Below, in pieces: positions 20,823-30,085 of a stretch of DNA of 59,371 nucleotides. The first letter of the stretch is position 1. Each line of letters starts with the position of its first letter. A program made the translations under genes and the position numbers. The notes beneath the pieces are model-generated. The model was not told where the DNA came from. It saw only the letters and a program-made list of their open reading frames with translations, and made no database searches. The stretch is from Tenacibaculum finnmarkense genomovar ulcerans (GTDB taxonomy: Bacteria > Bacteroidota > Bacteroidia > Flavobacteriales > Flavobacteriaceae). The stretch is from NCBI RefSeq assembly GCF_900239495.1, contig NZ_OENE01000004.1, positions 129,842 through 189,212 on the forward strand, written 5' to 3'.

Positions 20823-20841
20823 ATTTAGAATGACTCTAAAT
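20823..20841. promoter_or_regulatory. Fur/Irr-like palindrome between araC and hemA
   Basis: ATTTAGA-ATGAC-TCTAAAT is a 7-bp perfect inverted repeat with a 5-base spacer. It differs at one base from TTTAGAANNNTTCTAAA, the form of Irr-type iron control elements and similar to Fur-type boxes. It lies downstream of a putative araC -7 box, where a bound repressor could block transcription. The protein that binds is not identified. Confidence 0.5.
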
Positions 20842-20870
20842 TGAACTAGCTTCCATAGCTGATTTCACTG

Positions 20871-20878
20871 CAAAAATA
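20871..20878 (-). promoter_or_regulatory. Putative -7 box for araC-type regulator
   Basis: TATTTTTG on the minus strand fits TAnnTTTG. Transcription from here would pass through the Fur/Irr-like palindrome before reaching the regulator's start. No clear -33 TTTG was found. Confidence 0.4.
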
Positions 20879-20972
20879 CACTTTATAAGTGTTTTAGAGA
20901 TGTTTTTATACTAAAAAACAGCAAGCGACATTAAAAGTTCTTTGAGCGACATTTTTTTTTATTTAATCTTTA

Positions 20973-20980
20973 TATTTTTG
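20973..20980 (+). promoter_or_regulatory. Putative -7 box for hemA operon
   Basis: TATTTTTG fits TAnnTTTG and lies 24 bases before the hemA ATG. A TTTG at 20941-20944 is farther upstream (28 bases) than the usual 19-21, so the -33 assignment is uncertain. Confidence 0.5.
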
Positions 20981-21004
20981 TCACTCCTTACTGAAGAAGA
21001 CTGA

Positions 21005-22273
21005 ATGGCAACAGATAAACATAACAAGAATTTATACAATATAGGTGTTAGCTATAAAAAAGCTGATGCAACTATTCGAGGTAAATTTAGTATTTCGAAA
21101 GAAAACCAAGTAGCACTTTTAGAAGATGCAAAACAAAGCGGGATTGATGGCATTTTTGTGTTGTCAACCTGTAACAGAACCGAAATCACAGGTTTTGCAG
21201 TGCATCCTTTTCAGTTAATAAGCCTATTGTGTAAATATTCTAACGGAGCAATTGAAGAATTTGCGGAAGTATCAAACGTTTATAAGAATAACGAAGCAAT
21301 TCGCCACCTCTTTAGAATGGGAACAGGTTTAGATAGCCAAATACTAGGCGATTATGAAATTGTTGGGCAGTTACGTCAGGCTTTTAAATTAGCAAAAGAA
21401 ATAGGAACGGTAAATGCGTATTTTGAGCGTTTATTAAACCACGTAATGCAGGCTAGTAAGCGTGTAAAAAACGAAACAAAACTAAGTTCAGGGACTACAT
21501 CGGTTTCTTATGCGGCAGTTCAGTATCTTATTAAAAATTTACCGAGTTATAACGCTAAAAACATGTTGGTTTTTGGCTTGGGTAAAATGGGAAAACATAC
21601 CTGTAAAAATTTAGCAGAATATACACAAAATAAATCAGTACGTTTAGTTAATAGAACCGAAGAAAAAGCCATTGAATTTGTAAAAGAGCATCCGGCTATT
21701 CAAAATGCGAAATTCGAAAACTTAAACAAAGAAATCGCAAATACCGATGTGCTAATCGTATCAACAGGTGCGGCTCAGGCAACCATTAAAAGAGAGCATG
21801 TTTTAACAAAAAACCCGCTTTTAATTTTAGATTTATCAATGCCTGCAAACGTATCGAAAGAAGTTGCCGATTTACCAAATGTTACGCTAATAAACGTTGA
21901 TGAATTATCAAAAATAACAGATGAAACATTGGCTATTCGTCAGCAAGAAGTGCCTGCAGCAGAAAAAATTATAGAAATCTATAAAAATGAGTTCAAAGAG
22001 TGGTTAAATCATCGTAAATTTACACCCGCAATTACGGCGTTAAAAGAATCGTTAAAAACTATTCAACAAGATGAAATCGCTTTTCATAAGAAAAAAATAA
22101 AAGATTTTGACGAATCGCAAGCAGAAGTAATTACATCAAGATTTATTCAAAAAATAACCACACAATTTGTGAAACACTTAAAAACCGAAGAAACTTCTGT
22201 CAGTAATAGTATAGAAGTAATGGCAAAAGTGTTTGGGGCAAATTTAGAAACTATCCATGCAGAAGACAATTAA
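21005..22273 (+). CDS. hemA: Glutamyl-tRNA reductase
   Basis: 422 residues. HemA reduces glutamyl-tRNA to glutamate-1-semialdehyde with NADPH, the first committed step of the C5 route to tetrapyrroles. The catalytic Cys is residue 56, in VLSTCNRTEITG. The tRNA-linked acylation region continues with LFRMGTGLDSQILGDYEIVG. The Rossmann motif is VFGLGKMGKHTC, and the C-terminal dimerisation helices follow EVPAAEKIIEIYKNEF. The 3' end overlaps the hemC-hemD gene by 17 bases, so they share a message. It is the first gene of the right-hand haem group. Confidence 0.97.
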   Translation: MATDKHNKNLYNIGVSYKKADATIRGKFSISKENQVALLEDAKQSGIDGIFVLSTCNRTEITGFAVHPFQLISLLCKYSNGAIEEFAEVSNVYKNNEAIRHLFRMGTGLDSQILGDYEIVGQLRQAFKLAKEIGTVNAYFERLLNHVMQASKRVKNETKLSSGTTSVSYAAVQYLIKNLPSYNAKNMLVFGLGKMGKHTCKNLAEYTQNKSVRLVNRTEEKAIEFVKEHPAIQNAKFENLNKEIANTDVLIVSTGAAQATIKREHVLTKNPLLILDLSMPANVSKEVADLPNVTLINVDELSKITDETLAIRQQEVPAAEKIIEIYKNEFKEWLNHRKFTPAITALKESLKTIQQDEIAFHKKKIKDFDESQAEVITSRFIQKITTQFVKHLKTEETSVSNSIEVMAKVFGANLETIHAEDN

Positions 22274-23843
22274 AATAGGTACACGAGATAGCCAATTGGC
22301 TATGTGGCAAGCAAACAAAGTTCGTAAAGAATTAGAAGAATTAGGGTACGAATGTGAAATAGTTCCAATAAAATCAACAGGGGATCTTGATTTAGATACA
22401 CCGTTACACGAATTAGGAATTACAGGTGTTTTTACTAAAAATTTAGACCTTGCTATGTTAGCTGGTGATATTGATATTGCCGTGCATTCATTAAAAGATG
22501 TTCCAACAGTTTTACCTGAAGGAATTATTCAGGCAGCTGTTTTAAAACGTGCAAATTACAACGATATTTTACTATTAAAAGATAACGAAGAGTTTTTTGG
22601 GCAACCAAATGCTGTTATTGCAACGGGTAGTTTACGTAGAAGAGCACAGTGGTTAAATCGTTACCCTACGCATGAAGTAGTTGGTTTAAGAGGAAATGTA
22701 AACACACGTTTACAAAAATTAGAAGATAACCAATGGGATGGCGCTATTTTTGCTGCCGCAGGATTAGAGCGTTTAGGAAAGCGTCCAGAAGGAGCAATTA
22801 ACTTATCTTGGATGATTCCTGCACCAGCACAAGGTGCTATTATGATTACTGTTTCAAGTAATGATGAATTTTCTAAAGATGCTTGTGAGCAATTAAATCA
22901 TTATGAAACACAACTTTGTGTAGGTATTGAACGTGAGTTTTTAAACTTGTTAGAAGGCGGTTGTACAGCTCCAATAGGTGCTATAGCTTATGTTGACCCT
23001 AAAACGGAAGAAATAAACTTTAAAGGTTTATTATTAAGTAAAGATGGTAAAAAGAAAATATCAGTAACTAAAAATGCTAAAGTTGGGCGTCATCGTTTTT
23101 TAGCGAAAGATTGTGCTGATTATGTAATTAATAGAGGTGGTAAAGAATTAATGGAAGATGATGTTGTTGAAAACAAAGACTTCGCTATTTATTCTACTAA
23201 AAAATTATCTGAAATTCAAAAAGAATTAGTTGATTCATCTATTGATGTTCAAGATAGTGATTTTATTAAAATTCGTTTTAATAGAATCGCTCCTAAAGTA
23301 GTTAAAGATGAAATTGAAAATGTAATTATCACCAGTCAAAATGGGGTAGAAGCAATTGCAAATTCATTTACTTCGGATGAATTAAATTTCAAAAATATTT
23401 ATTGCGTTGGGCGTAGAACCAAAAAATTAATTGAGCAAAGAATCGGAAAAGTAGTAAAATCTGAAAGAAATGCTTCAAAATTAGCTGCTTATTTAGCAAC
23501 TGAAATAAAAGGACAATCTGCAACTTATTTTTGTAGTGATTTACGTTTAGATACCTTACCAAATACGTTAAAAGAAAACGGAATTACGGTAAACGAAGTA
23601 GAGGCGTATAAAACGACACTTAGTTCATCTAAAGTTGACGATGCTGTAAACGGTGTGTTATTTTATAGCCCATCAACCGTTGAAAGTTATATGCAAGAAA
23701 ATACGGCAGATAAAATAGCCTTCTGTATTGGTGAAAGTACTGCAAAAGAAGCTCGTAAATATTTCGAAAATGTACAAGTTGCTAAATTACCAACCGTAGA
23801 AAGTGTTGTTGAATTGGTAAATGCACATTTTATAAAAGAATAA
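22257..23843 (+). CDS. hemCD: Fused hydroxymethylbilane synthase / uroporphyrinogen-III synthase
   Basis: 528 residues with two enzymes in one chain. Residues 1 to about 300 are HemC (porphobilinogen deaminase): KIGTRDSQLAMWQANKV, HSLKDVPTVLPEG, GSLRRRAQWL, GLRGNVNTRLQKL, and the dipyrromethane-binding Cys239 in LLEGGCTAPIGA. It joins four porphobilinogens. Residues from about 303 are HemD (IRFNRIAP, VIITSQNGVEAI, FYSPSTVESY, CIGESTAKEA), which closes and inverts ring D to give uroporphyrinogen III. Direct fusion could channel the unstable linear hydroxymethylbilane. The frame is continuous, with no stop between the domains. It overlaps hemA by 17 bases and is followed after 73 bases by hemB. 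Confidence 0.95.
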   Translation: MQKTIKIGTRDSQLAMWQANKVRKELEELGYECEIVPIKSTGDLDLDTPLHELGITGVFTKNLDLAMLAGDIDIAVHSLKDVPTVLPEGIIQAAVLKRANYNDILLLKDNEEFFGQPNAVIATGSLRRRAQWLNRYPTHEVVGLRGNVNTRLQKLEDNQWDGAIFAAAGLERLGKRPEGAINLSWMIPAPAQGAIMITVSSNDEFSKDACEQLNHYETQLCVGIEREFLNLLEGGCTAPIGAIAYVDPKTEEINFKGLLLSKDGKKKISVTKNAKVGRHRFLAKDCADYVINRGGKELMEDDVVENKDFAIYSTKKLSEIQKELVDSSIDVQDSDFIKIRFNRIAPKVVKDEIENVIITSQNGVEAIANSFTSDELNFKNIYCVGRRTKKLIEQRIGKVVKSERNASKLAAYLATEIKGQSATYFCSDLRLDTLPNTLKENGITVNEVEAYKTTLSSSKVDDAVNGVLFYSPSTVESYMQENTADKIAFCIGESTAKEARKYFENVQVAKLPTVESVVELVNAHFIKE

Positions 23844-23916
23844 AAAAGTAAAATTAAGTGCAGTTAAGGTTTTTTAGAAATGTTTACTGCGCTTAATTTT
23901 ATCAAAATATATTGTT

Positions 23917-24882
23917 ATGTTTCGTACAAGAAGACTTAGAAAAACCGAAGGAATTAGAAGATTAGTTAGAGAAACAAAAGTATCTGTTGATGATTTTGTA
24001 TATCCTTTATTTATTGAAGAAGGTGAAAATATTGAAACAGAAATAAGTTCTATGCCTGGTATCAAACGTTTTTCTTTGGATAGAATTTCTAAAGAATTGG
24101 ATGAGGTTGTTGAATTAAATATTCCTGCTGTTTTATTGTTCGGAATTCCTGCTAAAAAGGATGACCAAGGAACTGAAACATGGAATGATAACGGAATTAT
24201 GCAACAAGCAATCCGTTTTATCAAAAAGAATTATCCTGATTTATATGTAATTACTGATGTTTGTTTTTGCGAATATACATCGCACGGTCATTGTGGCGTT
24301 ATTCATAATAACGATGTTGATAATGATGCAACTTTAGTAAATATAGCAAAACAAACTGTTTCGCACGCAAGAGCAGGAGCAGATATGGTTGCGCCTTCAG
24401 GAATGATGGACGGAACAATTGCCATGATGAGAGAATCTCTTGATAATACTGGCTTTGCAAACTTGCCAATTATGGGGTATTCTGTAAAATATGCATCAGC
24501 ATTTTACGGGCCTTTTAGAGAAGCGGTAGATTCAGCACCTTCTTTTGGTGATAGAAGAACGTATCAAATGGATGCTGCGAATAGAGATGAAGGAATGCGT
24601 GAAGCAACTTTTGATGATCAAGAAGGAGCAGATATTTTAATGGTAAAACCAGCGTTATCTTATTTAGATATCATTAGAGATTTAAAAAATAATTTTGACC
24701 GACCAATTGCATGTTATAATGTAAGTGGAGAATATTCAATGGTAAAAGCAGCAGCCGAAAAAGGTTGGATTGATGGCGAAAAAGTGATGATGGAAAGCTT
24801 ACTGTCAATGAAAAGAGCAGGAGCCGATATTATTATTACTTATTTTGCTAAAGAAGCGGCAAAAGTTTTGAATAGAAAATAA
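23917..24882 (+). CDS. hemB: Porphobilinogen synthase (delta-aminolevulinate dehydratase)
   Basis: 321 residues. HemB condenses two 5-aminolevulinate molecules to porphobilinogen. The cysteine-rich metal-site segment [15 protein letters not shown] indicates a zinc-dependent enzyme. The two active-site lysines lie in [15 protein letters not shown] and [15 protein letters not shown]. The C-terminal [13 protein letters not shown] is the usual substrate-site motif. It has a 73-base spacer from hemC-hemD and a 140-base spacer to hemL, with no terminator hairpin seen in either, so it is probably within the hemA operon. Confidence 0.97.
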   Translation: MFRTRRLRKTEGIRRLVRETKVSVDDFVYPLFIEEGENIETEISSMPGIKRFSLDRISKELDEVVELNIPAVLLFGIPAKKDDQGTETWNDNGIMQQAIRFIKKNYPDLYVITDVCFCEYTSHGHCGVIHNNDVDNDATLVNIAKQTVSHARAGADMVAPSGMMDGTIAMMRESLDNTGFANLPIMGYSVKYASAFYGPFREAVDSAPSFGDRRTYQMDAANRDEGMREATFDDQEGADILMVKPALSYLDIIRDLKNNFDRPIACYNVSGEYSMVKAAAEKGWIDGEKVMMESLLSMKRAGADIIITYFAKEAAKVLNRK

Positions 24883-25022
24883 AACGAAATACGAATTGTC
24901 ATATCTAGTAAATTTTTAAAGAAATAATAAATTTGTATCAAAGAGGTTAATTTTAAGCCTTTTCGATACATTTTTATTTCATATAAAATCCTAGAAAATA
25001 TGATTCTAAAAAAACTATAAAA

Positions 25023-26312
25023 ATGGAATTCAAAAAATCACAAAAACTATATAAAAAAGGATTGGTAAACCTTGTTGGAGCTGTAAATTCGCCAGTAAGA
25101 GCGTTTTCATCAGTAGGCGGTAATCCATTGTTTATCAAAAAAGCAAAAGGAAGTCAAATTGTAGATGTCGATAATAATAAATTTGTCGATTTAGTACTTT
25201 CTTATGGTCCGATGATTTTAGGGCATCGTCATAAAAAAGTAGAAAAAGCGATTACAAAAGCCTTAACAAATGGCTATACTTTTGGAGCATCTACAGAAAA
25301 TGAAATTAAATTAGCCAAAATAGTATGTGATGCTTTTCCAGGAATGGATAAAGTTCGTTTTGTAAATTCAGGTACTGAAGCTGTTTTAAGTGGAATCCGT
25401 TTGGCAAGAGCGTTTACAGGAAAAGATAAAATTATAAAATTTGCAGGTTGTTATCATGGGCATCAAGATGCTTTATTAGTAGCAGCAGGTTCTGGTTTGG
25501 CGACTTTAAGTTTACCAGGAAGTAAAGGAGTGCCAGATGGTGCAGTAAAAAACACATTAATTGCTACTTATAACGATTTAGAAAGTGTAAAAGCACATTT
25601 TGAAGCGCATGACGATATTGCAGGGGTTATTTTAGAGCCTATTGCAGGTAACATGGGTGTTGTATTGCCTTCGGATAACTTTTTGACAGACTTAAAAACC
25701 TATTTAGAATCAAAAGGAGCTTTGTTAATTGTTGATGAGGTTATGACAGGTTTTCGTTCTAAATTTGGTGGTGCACAAGAATTGTTGGGTGTAGAAGCTG
25801 ATATTACGTGTTTAGGAAAAGTAATCGGTGGAGGTTTCCCTGTGGGAGCTTACGGAGCGCGTAACGAAATTATGCAAGAAGTTGCACCCTTAGGAGGAAT
25901 GTATCAAGCAGGAACACTAAGTGGAAATCCAATTGCGATGGCATCAGGAATTGCAACTTTAACCGAATTAAAGAAGCAAAATCCGTACGATAAATTTAAT
26001 GAAACTGCGCAAGCGATTGAAACGTTTTTATTAAATTCGGCACAAAAATACGGCGTAGAAATAACAGTAAATAGGTTTGGTTCTATGGTAAACCCATTTT
26101 TTACCAATGTTAGGGTAACTAATTTTGAACAGGCACAAACATCAGATACAAAGAAATTTGCAACCTTCTTTTGGGCAATGATCAAAAATGGCGTGTTTTT
26201 ACCACCATCACAATTTGAAGCTTGGTTTTTATCTTCAGCTTTAACAAAAAAAGACATTAAAAAGATTTCAAAAGCCATTGATAAAGCAATGGAAGCGGTT
26301 TCTAAAATATAA
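25023..26312 (+). CDS. hemL: Glutamate-1-semialdehyde 2,1-aminomutase
   Basis: 429 residues. A PLP enzyme that converts glutamate-1-semialdehyde, the HemA product, to 5-aminolevulinate. Motifs: [14 protein letters not shown] at the N-terminus, [48 protein letters not shown] (PLP ring Asp), and [16 protein letters not shown] with the Schiff-base Lys. It stands third in the gene order after hemB, out of pathway order, with a 140-base A+T-rich gap before it and 74 bases after. Confidence 0.97.
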   Translation: MEFKKSQKLYKKGLVNLVGAVNSPVRAFSSVGGNPLFIKKAKGSQIVDVDNNKFVDLVLSYGPMILGHRHKKVEKAITKALTNGYTFGASTENEIKLAKIVCDAFPGMDKVRFVNSGTEAVLSGIRLARAFTGKDKIIKFAGCYHGHQDALLVAAGSGLATLSLPGSKGVPDGAVKNTLIATYNDLESVKAHFEAHDDIAGVILEPIAGNMGVVLPSDNFLTDLKTYLESKGALLIVDEVMTGFRSKFGGAQELLGVEADITCLGKVIGGGFPVGAYGARNEIMQEVAPLGGMYQAGTLSGNPIAMASGIATLTELKKQNPYDKFNETAQAIETFLLNSAQKYGVEITVNRFGSMVNPFFTNVRVTNFEQAQTSDTKKFATFFWAMIKNGVFLPPSQFEAWFLSSALTKKDIKKISKAIDKAMEAVSKI

Positions 26313-26386
26313 ATAATAAAATAGCTGTCTGTTCATTTTTACATTTTAAACGAATTAAAAATGAACAGCTAGTAAAAAAGTATAAA

Positions 26387-27412
26387 ATGATAAAAAACGA
26401 TTTATTTTTAAGAGCATTAAAAGGAGAAACTGTAGATCGTCCACCAGTTTGGATGATGCGTCAAGCTGGGCGTTATTTACCAGAATTTCAAGAAATAAAA
26501 AAGAAATACGACTTTTTTACGCGTTGTAGAACTCCTGAATTAGCTTCAGAAATTACCGTACAACCTATTCGTAGGTATGGAATGGATGCTGCTATTTTAT
26601 TTTCAGATATTTTAGTGATTCCACAGGCGATGAATATTGAGGTGCAAATGAAACCTGATTTTGGTCCTTATTTACCAAACCCGATTAGAGATCAAAAAGG
26701 ATTAGATACCGTGGTTGTTCCTGATGTAAACATAGAATTAGACTATGTAATGCAGGCGATAAAAGCAACTAAAGAAAAATTAAATGATGAAGTTCCTTTA
26801 ATTGGTTTTGCAGGTTCACCATGGACTATTTTATGTTATGTTGTACAAGGGCAAGGATCAAAGAATTTTGACAAAGCAAAAGAATTTTGTTTTACAAAAC
26901 CAGTTTTGGCACACCAATTGCTTAGTAAGATAACAGAGACTACGATTGCTTATTTAAAAGCAAAAGTAAAAGCAGGTGTAGATGCTGTTCAAATTTTTGA
27001 CTCATGGGGTGGAATGTTATCTCCAACTGATTATCATGAATTTTCATGGCAATATATCAACGAAATAATTGAAGCATTAAAAGACGATGCACCAGTTATT
27101 GCTTTTGGAAAAGGATGTTGGTTTGCTTTAGATAAAATGGCAAACTCAAATGCTTCAGCCTTAGGTATTGACTGGACATGTTCACCTAGAAATGCCCGTT
27201 ATTTAACAGGAGGAAATATTACATTACAAGGTAATTTTGACCCTTCTAGATTGTTATCGCCACCAGCTGAAATTAAAAAAATGGTACACCAAATGATAAA
27301 TGAGTTTGGTAAAGACAAATATATTGTTAACTTAGGGCACGGAATTTTACCTAATATTCCGCTTGAAAATGCAAAGGCATTTGTCGACGCGGTAAAAGAG
27401 TATAAGGTTTAA
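26387..27412 (+). CDS. hemE: Uroporphyrinogen decarboxylase
   Basis: 341 residues. HemE removes four acetate carboxyls from uroporphyrinogen III to make coproporphyrinogen III. The signatures [20 protein letters not shown] (substrate Arg) and [20 protein letters not shown] are both present, plus [12 protein letters not shown] with the catalytic Asp and the C-terminal [15 protein letters not shown]. It is preceded by hemL and followed 29 bases later by a thioredoxin-like gene, consistent with one transcript. Confidence 0.97.
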   Translation: MIKNDLFLRALKGETVDRPPVWMMRQAGRYLPEFQEIKKKYDFFTRCRTPELASEITVQPIRRYGMDAAILFSDILVIPQAMNIEVQMKPDFGPYLPNPIRDQKGLDTVVVPDVNIELDYVMQAIKATKEKLNDEVPLIGFAGSPWTILCYVVQGQGSKNFDKAKEFCFTKPVLAHQLLSKITETTIAYLKAKVKAGVDAVQIFDSWGGMLSPTDYHEFSWQYINEIIEALKDDAPVIAFGKGCWFALDKMANSNASALGIDWTCSPRNARYLTGGNITLQGNFDPSRLLSPPAEIKKMVHQMINEFGKDKYIVNLGHGILPNIPLENAKAFVDAVKEYKV

Positions 27413-27441
27413 AAATGTAACCCCCTTTTAAATTATTAAAA

Positions 27442-28059
27442 ATGAATAAAATAGTACTTATATTAACTTTATTACTAGCAACGCAAGGTTTTTCTCAAAA
27501 GAGAATTTATTACAAAGATATTGTTGATCAGTGTATTTCTACAGCAAGTAATGACGCTGCAATGTTAGACGATGTAGTGTATAATTGTATTAAAGATAAA
27601 TATATTTCTAATTATAATTTTACATCAATTAAAGGAGAAACCATAAGTACTGAGGCTATTGATATTCCTATTGTTTTATTAGCTGCTGCCACATGGTGTG
27701 CACCTTGTTGGGGCGAAATTCCTGCATTGAATAAAATGGTAGAAAAGTATGACGGTAAAGTAAAATTTATCATGCTTTTTTCAGATTTAGAAAAAGGTGT
27801 TGCTAGAATGGCAGAAAAACTTGACAAAAGAATATTCTTAGTTCCTTCTACCGAAAAATTAGAAAATAGATCTTCTTTAAATGTAGCTGGTTTTATTCAT
27901 AAGTTAGATTATCCGTCGGCATATTTAATTACCGATAAAAAACGAATTTTAGACTTTAAAAGAGGTGCTTTATCGCCAACCAAAAAGATGGGATGGGATG
28001 AAGTTAATAAAATTAACGAACAAGAATTAGATAATTTTATTAAAGCGGTAATCAAATAA
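27442..28059 (+). CDS. Periplasmic thioredoxin-like (TlpA-type) protein
   Basis: 205 residues. A signal peptide (about residues 1-18, LLATQGFSQ) is followed by a thioredoxin-like domain with the redox motif TWCAPCWGEIPALNKM; the spacing W-C-x-x-C is typical of TlpA/ResA proteins. Such proteins act in the periplasm in thiol reduction, often for cytochrome c maturation, which would fit a place between hemE and hemF. The specific partner is unknown. It starts 29 bases after hemE and ends before a terminator, so it may be the last gene of the hemA operon. Confidence 0.85.
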   Translation: MNKIVLILTLLLATQGFSQKRIYYKDIVDQCISTASNDAAMLDDVVYNCIKDKYISNYNFTSIKGETISTEAIDIPIVLLAAATWCAPCWGEIPALNKMVEKYDGKVKFIMLFSDLEKGVARMAEKLDKRIFLVPSTEKLENRSSLNVAGFIHKLDYPSAYLITDKKRILDFKRGALSPTKKMGWDEVNKINEQELDNFIKAVIK

Positions 28060-28108
28060 ATGCTGATTTGACTTTAATAACACATTGAAAATATAGTGAA
28101 AATACTTC

Positions 28109-28142
28109 AAAACCTCTTTCTTTTATCGGAAAGAGGTTTTTT
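28109..28142 (+). terminator. Terminator at the end of the hemA operon
   Basis: The stem AACCTCTTTC / GAAAGAGGTT with an 8-base loop and a T6 run lies between the thioredoxin-like gene and the EI24 gene. Confidence 0.85.
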
Positions 28143-28163
28143 AATTTAGTTAAAATAATAAAA

Positions 28164-28910
28164 ATGATAAAAAATATACTACAAGCAATAAAAGCTTATT
28201 TCGGGGCTTTTCAATTAATATCGAAACTAAAATTATGGAACTATTTTATAATTCCGATATTAATAAGTGTTTTTACCGCTATTATAATTGCAAGTTCAGC
28301 TTATACTTTTTCAGATGATGTAGGGCATTATATCGCTAATTTTTGGAAATGGGATTTTGGCAAACAAACCTTTGAGGTAATCAGTACTTTTTTAAGCGGA
28401 TTATCAATTTTACTTATCGGATTAATACTTTACAAACATATTGTTATGGCATTATCGGCACCGTTTATGAGCCCTGTATCAGAAAAAATTGAAGCGTATT
28501 TAACTGGCGGAAATCACAGCCACCGAAAAACATCTTTTCAAGAGCAGTTAATAAGAGGAATTCGAATAAATACTCGAAATTTACTGCGTGAATTACTTGT
28601 AACGATTCCTGTTTTATTGCTAAGTTTAATACCTGTAATAGGATTGTTTTCAACCGCGTTATTATTTTTGATACAAGCCTATTATGCAGGTTTTGGTAAT
28701 ATGGATTACACCTTAGAACGTCATTTTAAATACAAAGAAAGTGTTGAGTTTGTAAAAGAAAATAAAGGAACAGCGGTAGGAAACGGGTTGGTATTTATCT
28801 TATTTTTATTAGTGCCGTTTATAGGTGTATTATTAGTTTTACCACTATCGGTAACTGCTGCAACAACAGAAACTATTAAAAAAATTCAATTAAAAAAAGT
28901 ATCAGAATAG
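28164..28910 (+). CDS. EI24 domain membrane protein (CysZ-like)
   Basis: 248 residues with about five hydrophobic segments (residues 28-48, 74-95, 145-170, 200-230 roughly). The pattern of an N-terminal amphipathic helix (IKAYFGAFQLISKLKLWNYF), APFMSPVSEKIE, and QAYYAGFGNMDYTLERH matches EI24/CysZ-family proteins. CysZ is a sulphate permease, but many EI24 members have no known substrate. Its place between a terminator and hemF, 59 bases upstream of hemF, links it to haem genes by position only. Confidence 0.8.
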   Translation: MIKNILQAIKAYFGAFQLISKLKLWNYFIIPILISVFTAIIIASSAYTFSDDVGHYIANFWKWDFGKQTFEVISTFLSGLSILLIGLILYKHIVMALSAPFMSPVSEKIEAYLTGGNHSHRKTSFQEQLIRGIRINTRNLLRELLVTIPVLLLSLIPVIGLFSTALLFLIQAYYAGFGNMDYTLERHFKYKESVEFVKENKGTAVGNGLVFILFLLVPFIGVLLVLPLSVTAATTETIKKIQLKKVSE

Positions 28911-28969
28911 GTATTTTTGCAGGAGGATTTACCAAATAGATAAGAATTAAGAGAAGAAATAATTAAAAC

Positions 28970-29872
28970 ATGAAAGATCAGTTTTACGCATATATACAAG
29001 AATTACAAGACACGATAACCTCAAAACTAGAACAAGTTGATGGAAGTGTAAAGTTTCAAGAAGATACTTGGAAACGTGCCGAAGGTGGTGGTGGAAGAAC
29101 CCGTGTTATCGAAAATGGCGCTATTTTTGAAAAAGGCGGTGTTAATATTTCAAAAGTTTTTGGCGAGTTACCAGAAGCATTACGCAAACAATTTGGCGTT
29201 GAAAATGGTGATTTTTTTGCCTGCGGATTAAGCTTAGTTTTACATCCGAACAACCCATTAGTGCCAACAGTACACGCAAATTGGCGTTATTTTGAAATGT
29301 ATGATGAAAAAGGAAATATCGTTACGCAATGGTTTGGCGGTGGTCAAGATTTAACACCGTATTATTTATTTGAACAAGATGCAACGCATTTTCATAGCGT
29401 TTGTAAAACAGCCTGCGATAAACATCACCCTGATTTTTATCCGAAGTTTAAGCAAACCTGCGATACTTATTTTTGGAACACTCACCGAGAAGAAGCTCGT
29501 GGAATTGGTGGTTTATTTTTTGATTATTTAAAAGAAACTCCTGAGTTTTCAATTGAAGATAGATACAACTTTGTAACTGAAGTTGGAAATAGCTTTTTAG
29601 AATCATATGTGCCAATTGTTGAAAAAAGAAAAGATATCGCCTATAATAAACAGCAGAAAGATTGGCAAGAGGTACGAAGAGGACGCTATGTAGAATTTAA
29701 TTTAGTACACGATAGAGGAACTTTATTCGGGCTAAAAACAAACGGACGTATTGAAAGTATTTTAATGAGTTTACCGCCGGTTGTTCAGTGGAAATATAAC
29801 CATCACCCAGAACAAGGAAGCGAAGAAGCTAAATTATTAGCAGTTTTAGCGACTCCTAAAAATTGGGTATAA
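28970..29872 (+). CDS. hemF: Oxygen-dependent coproporphyrinogen-III oxidase
   Basis: 300 residues. HemF uses O2 to convert two propionates of coproporphyrinogen III to vinyl groups, giving protoporphyrinogen IX, the substrate of HemJ. Signatures: GGGGRTRVIENGAIFEKGGV, VHANWRYFEMYD, TQWFGGGQDLTPYYL, and RGRYVEFNLVHDRGTLFGLK. The oxygen-dependent form suits an aerobic organism. No anaerobic HemN is in the window. It follows the EI24 gene on the same strand and ends the haem group. Confidence 0.97.
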   Translation: MKDQFYAYIQELQDTITSKLEQVDGSVKFQEDTWKRAEGGGGRTRVIENGAIFEKGGVNISKVFGELPEALRKQFGVENGDFFACGLSLVLHPNNPLVPTVHANWRYFEMYDEKGNIVTQWFGGGQDLTPYYLFEQDATHFHSVCKTACDKHHPDFYPKFKQTCDTYFWNTHREEARGIGGLFFDYLKETPEFSIEDRYNFVTEVGNSFLESYVPIVEKRKDIAYNKQQKDWQEVRRGRYVEFNLVHDRGTLFGLKTNGRIESILMSLPPVVQWKYNHHPEQGSEEAKLLAVLATPKNWV

Positions 29873-30053
29873 GCCAGCTATTGTTTTAAATAGAAATAGC
29901 TTATTTTGTGAAAAACTCAGTTAAATGTTGTTTTTGGTTAATTTTATTCAACCTAAATTGTTTTATAGCGTTATAATTAGGAATTATTTAATTACTTAGG
30001 AGTCTTGCTGTTTTTTAAATGACGAAAATCATAAAAAAATGCTCGATTTTTAG

Positions 30054-30061
30054 TAACTTTG
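30054..30061 (+). promoter_or_regulatory. Putative -7 box for the E2 gene
   Basis: TAACTTTG fits TAnnTTTG and lies 24 bases before the ATG at 30086. No good -33 TTTG is seen at the right distance. Confidence 0.5.
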
Positions 30062-30085
30062 CACACCTTAAAAAAAACTTATACT

